The notes below the pieces were generated by a model that saw only the letters and a program-made list of their open reading frames with translations, did no database searches and was not told the origin of the DNA. This document shows, piece after piece, positions 6,960-8,671 of a stretch of DNA of 8,671 nucleotides. The first letter of the stretch is position 1, and the number at the start of each line of letters is the position of its first letter. The DNA comes from JBAPRR01 sp049281195 (GTDB lineage Bacteria; Actinomycetota; Acidimicrobiia; Acidimicrobiales; CAVXTF01): NCBI GenBank assembly GCA_049281195.1, contig JBAPRR010000415.1, positions 1 through 8,671 on the forward strand. Direction: 5' to 3'. The translations under genes and the position numbers were made by a program.

Positions 6960-7802
6960 ATGGCGGCATTCTTGTTTGATCCCGACGTTCTCCTGCCCAT
7001 CGCAGAAGCAAATCGTGATGCCTTCCTGAACGCAGAGCCCTTCCCGCACGTTGTGCTGGACAACCTCTTGCCGGACGAGGTTCTCTATCAAGTGTTGAGT
7101 GAGTTTCCGAAGCCCACCGACGCGGACTGGCTGCGGTACGACCACTCGAAGGCACACAAGCTCGGGTTGCACGAGGAATGGTTGTTCGGTACGAACACTC
7201 GTCAACTGTTGAATCAGTTCAACGGCGCTTCGTTCGTGCGTTTCCTCGAGACTCTCACCGGTATTGACGGCCTGATCCCCGACCCGCACTTTGAAGGAGG
7301 CGGGCTACATCAGATCGAGCCAGGTGGCTTCCTCAAGGTTCACACCGATTTCAACTTTCACAGCGTTTGGAAGTTAGACCGCAGAATCAACGTCCTTTTG
7401 TACCTGAATCCAGAGTGGGATGACGCTTGGGGAGGACAGCTCGAGCTTTGGGATCCTGCGATGTCGAAGCACAAGACGATTTCTCCGGTGTTCAATCGAA
7501 TGCTCATCTTTGCAACATCGGACGGGTCCAAGCATGGACATCCTGATCCGTTGGCTTGTCCGGAGGGCGTAACGCGGCGCTCGTTGGCCCTCTACTACTT
7601 TTCGAACGGCCGCCCTCTATCCGAGCAATCGGATCCGCACCATACGTCGCATTATGAACGACCTGGAGAGAAATTCGAAGGGGAGCAGCCCACCGGAAAT
7701 CGGTTCAAGGATCTGGCTCGCGACTTCCTTCCACCGGTTGCGATGAGGAGTGCTGCCAAGGTTCAAGCTCGAATCAAAACACGGAGATCCGCCTCCAGGT
7801 AA
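6960..7802 (+). CDS. 2-oxoglutarate/Fe(II)-dependent oxygenase (prolyl-4-hydroxylase-like)
   Basis: A 280-aa soluble enzyme expected to couple 2-oxoglutarate decarboxylation to hydroxylation of an unknown substrate. The double-stranded beta-helix core begins at LHQIEPGGFLKVHTDFN (about 116-132), with iron ligands His128 and Asp130. It continues through INVLLYLNPEWDDAWGGQLELWD (143-165) to the distal SKHGHPDPL (190-198), where His194 (or His192) is the third ligand, and Arg206/Arg207 in TRRSLALYYFSNGRP (205-219) is placed to bind the 2-oxoglutarate carboxylate. The metal-site set is complete. Similar oxygenases (2OG-FeII_Oxy_3 type) are often found with sugar- or peptide-modifying genes; no signal peptide is seen. 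The ATG was chosen because it starts right at the family-like N-terminus and lies two bases after the stop of the small upstream frame. The gene converges on the rnpB fragment. Confidence 0.9.
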   Translation: MAAFLFDPDVLLPIAEANRDAFLNAEPFPHVVLDNLLPDEVLYQVLSEFPKPTDADWLRYDHSKAHKLGLHEEWLFGTNTRQLLNQFNGASFVRFLETLTGIDGLIPDPHFEGGGLHQIEPGGFLKVHTDFNFHSVWKLDRRINVLLYLNPEWDDAWGGQLELWDPAMSKHKTISPVFNRMLIFATSDGSKHGHPDPLACPEGVTRRSLALYYFSNGRPLSEQSDPHHTSHYERPGEKFEGEQPTGNRFKDLARDFLPPVAMRSAAKVQARIKTRRSASR

Positions 7803-7835
7803 CCAGCTCGAGGCGATGCGGCTGAGTTGACGGCG

Positions 7836-7862
7836 AGCCGACCTGTAAGCGGGATTCTGTCC
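7836..7862 (-). other. rnpB (RNase P RNA) 3'-end fragment, likely attachment-site remnant
   Basis: On the minus strand the stretch begins GGACAGAATCCCGCTTACAG and continues GTCGGCT. This closely follows the conserved 3' end of class A RNase P RNA, which in Escherichia coli reads GACAGAACCCGGCTTATCGG. The rest of rnpB (about 350 more bases) should lie at higher coordinates, but those bases encode the integrase and show no RNase P core such as GAGGAAAGTCC. Only the last 27 or so bases are therefore present. A lone 3' tail next to an integrase is what remains when an element inserts into the 3' end of a structural RNA gene and supplies a replacement end at its other junction. The identification is from memory of the conserved motif, not from a search. 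Confidence 0.7.
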
Positions 7863-7881
7863 TGGCAGGGCGCTGACCAGG
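7861..7881 (-). terminator. Hairpin between integrase stop and rnpB fragment
   Basis: On the minus strand CCTGG-T-CAG pairs with CTG-CCAGG around a CGCC loop: eight pairs with a single bulged T. It starts one base after the integrase TAA and runs into the first bases of the rnpB fragment. There is no T-tract. It may end integrase transcription or be part of the recombination site. Confidence 0.4.
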
Positions 7882-7882
7882 T

Positions 7883-8671
7883 TTAATGGGCTGTTTCTAT
7901 GTCCTCGTGACTCAGCCATGACTCAGCAGGACTAAGAACCCGACCGATTGCCACTCGGATGGCGTCGTCGTCAGACGGCCAGAGGTGACCGTAGGTGTCG
8001 AGAGTTTCCGATGCAGTGGCGTGCCCGAGAAAGGCCTGCACCGCCTTCACTGAGCAGCCTGAGGCGATAAGGGCGGACGCCGTGAAGTGACGGAGGTCGT
8101 GGAAGGTAAACGTTTCCTTCGGTCGTCGAGCCGCTCGCATCATCTCGGACACTCGCTGGCGACTCAGGGGACGGGCGGTTTTCAACGAGAAGATCAACCC
8201 AGCTTCATTTTTGGTTGGGTATTGCTGCAGGTGCGAAGCGAGCTCCGCACCGACCTCGTCTGCGAGGGGGAGTGTCCTGACACTCGCAGGTGTCTTCGGA
8301 GGCCCGAAAGTTGCGGCGCCGTTTGCCCACACCAGCTGACGATCGATCCGCACGGTGCGACGGAGGAAGTCGACCCGGTCGACTGTCAGTCCGCACGCCT
8401 CGCCTTGCCTCAGTCCGAGTCCGGCGGCAGTGAGGACGAGAGCGCGGAAGCGACCCGCGACCCGGTCCGCAATGGCATGAACGTCTTCTGCTGTCAGCGG
8501 CACGAGCGAGTGATGGCTCTTCTCTGCTCGTGGGAGTCGTACCCCGGCGACGGGGGACCGCGCAATGAGCCGATCGGACACGGCGGCCACCATGATCGAC
8601 GTGAACAACCGTACGAGACCCTCGATCGTCGCAAGCGCCAAACCATCGGCGGACATCTGACCGACCCAAGC
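7883..8671 (-). CDS. Tyrosine site-specific integrase, N-terminus off the right edge
   Basis: Tyrosine recombinase that would catalyse integration and excision of the element. The frame is open to the last base, and the residues before the first in-window Met (AWVGQ at 8657-8671) fit a SAM-like core-binding domain, so the start is outside the window. At least 262 residues are present, lacking the arm-binding and part of the core-binding domain. Numbered from that Met, all catalytic residues are present: Arg83 (LGLRQGEACGL), Lys121 (PPKTPASVRTLPL), His186 and Arg189 (FHDLRHF), His212 (FLGHA) and the nucleophile Tyr222 (LDTYGHLW). It resembles integrases common on actinobacterial phages and integrative elements. 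It ends 20 bases from the rnpB 3' fragment, as expected for an integrase beside its attachment site. Confidence 0.9.
   Translation of the reverse strand, partial: AWVGQMSADGLALATIEGLVRLFTSIMVAAVSDRLIARSPVAGVRLPRAEKSHHSLVPLTAEDVHAIADRVAGRFRALVLTAAGLGLRQGEACGLTVDRVDFLRRTVRIDRQLVWANGAATFGPPKTPASVRTLPLADEVGAELASHLQQYPTKNEAGLIFSLKTARPLSRQRVSEMMRAARRPKETFTFHDLRHFTASALIASGCSVKAVQAFLGHATASETLDTYGHLWPSDDDAIRVAIGRVLSPAESWLSHEDIETAH

Larger units (their letters stand above)
7820..7927. repeat. ACTCAGC repeats flanking the attachment core
   Basis: TGACTCAGC occurs twice in direct order at 7908-7916 and 7919-7927, start-to-start 11 bases (about one helical turn). The inverted ACTCAGCC is present on the minus strand at 7820-7827, on the other side of the rnpB fragment. 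Short helically phased repeats beside an attachment core are typical of integrase arm sites or excisionase sites. The right-hand pair lies inside integrase coding sequence, so coding chance is not excluded. Confidence 0.25.
7836..8671 (-). mobile_element. Left end of an integrative element inserted in rnpB (partial)
   Basis: Inferred from the rnpB 3' fragment next to the integrase. On the minus strand the integrase lies 5' of the attachment core, where the body of rnpB would otherwise be. The element should therefore extend rightward out of the window, and an intact rnpB with the second core copy should be at its far end. The bases to the left would be the original rnpB downstream flank, unless another element is arranged in tandem. 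No second core copy was seen in this window. Confidence 0.55.

Noticed and set aside
7836..7862. tRNA or tmRNA 3' end as the attachment target
   Set aside because: There is no T-loop GTTCGA-type motif and no CCA-type end; the sequence instead follows the RNase P RNA 3' tail.
1..8671. CRISPR arrays, rRNA, complete tRNA genes or transposon terminal repeats
   Set aside because: No regularly spaced direct repeats, no tRNA-like cloverleaf sequence and no transposase were seen on reading both strands.

Overview
The window is GC-rich, bacterial and densely coding. It most likely comes from an actinobacterium: the DesK-type histidine kinase has an actinobacterial-style four-helix sensor and sits behind an ABC transporter of a type common in that phylum. 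A lineage such as Acidimicrobiia is possible, but there is no rRNA or housekeeping protein here to prove it.

Layout. (1) Positions 1-3127, minus strand: a compact three-gene unit, ABC ATPase, then ABC-2 permease, then sensor kinase, joined by two ATGA stop/start overlaps. A response regulator would be expected just beyond the left edge. (2) Positions 3128-3380 hold no gene but contain several short inverted repeats and probably the promoter of that unit. (3) Positions 3381-6508, minus strand: an exported RCC1-type beta-propeller protein (GTG start), a PAPS-type sulfotransferase and a DUF6473 protein, separated by gaps of about 200-250 bases that contain hairpins. (4) Positions 6509-6959: a 451-base divergent intergenic region with a perfect TATAAT and a small upstream reading frame. 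(5) Positions 6960-7802, plus strand: a 2-oxoglutarate/Fe(II) oxygenase. (6) Positions 7836-8671: a short piece matching the conserved 3' end of RNase P RNA (rnpB, minus strand), followed by a tyrosine integrase that runs off the right edge.

Interpretation. Regions 3-5 look like an accessory set for modifying or displaying a cell-surface or secreted molecule (sulfation, hydroxylation, a secreted propeller), although the substrate cannot be read from the sequence. The most striking feature is region 6. An isolated rnpB 3' end lies 20 bases from the stop codon of an integrase with a complete catalytic set. This is the arrangement expected when an integrative element uses the 3' end of a structural RNA gene as its attachment site. 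By geometry the element should extend to the right, and an intact rnpB should lie at its far end, outside the window.
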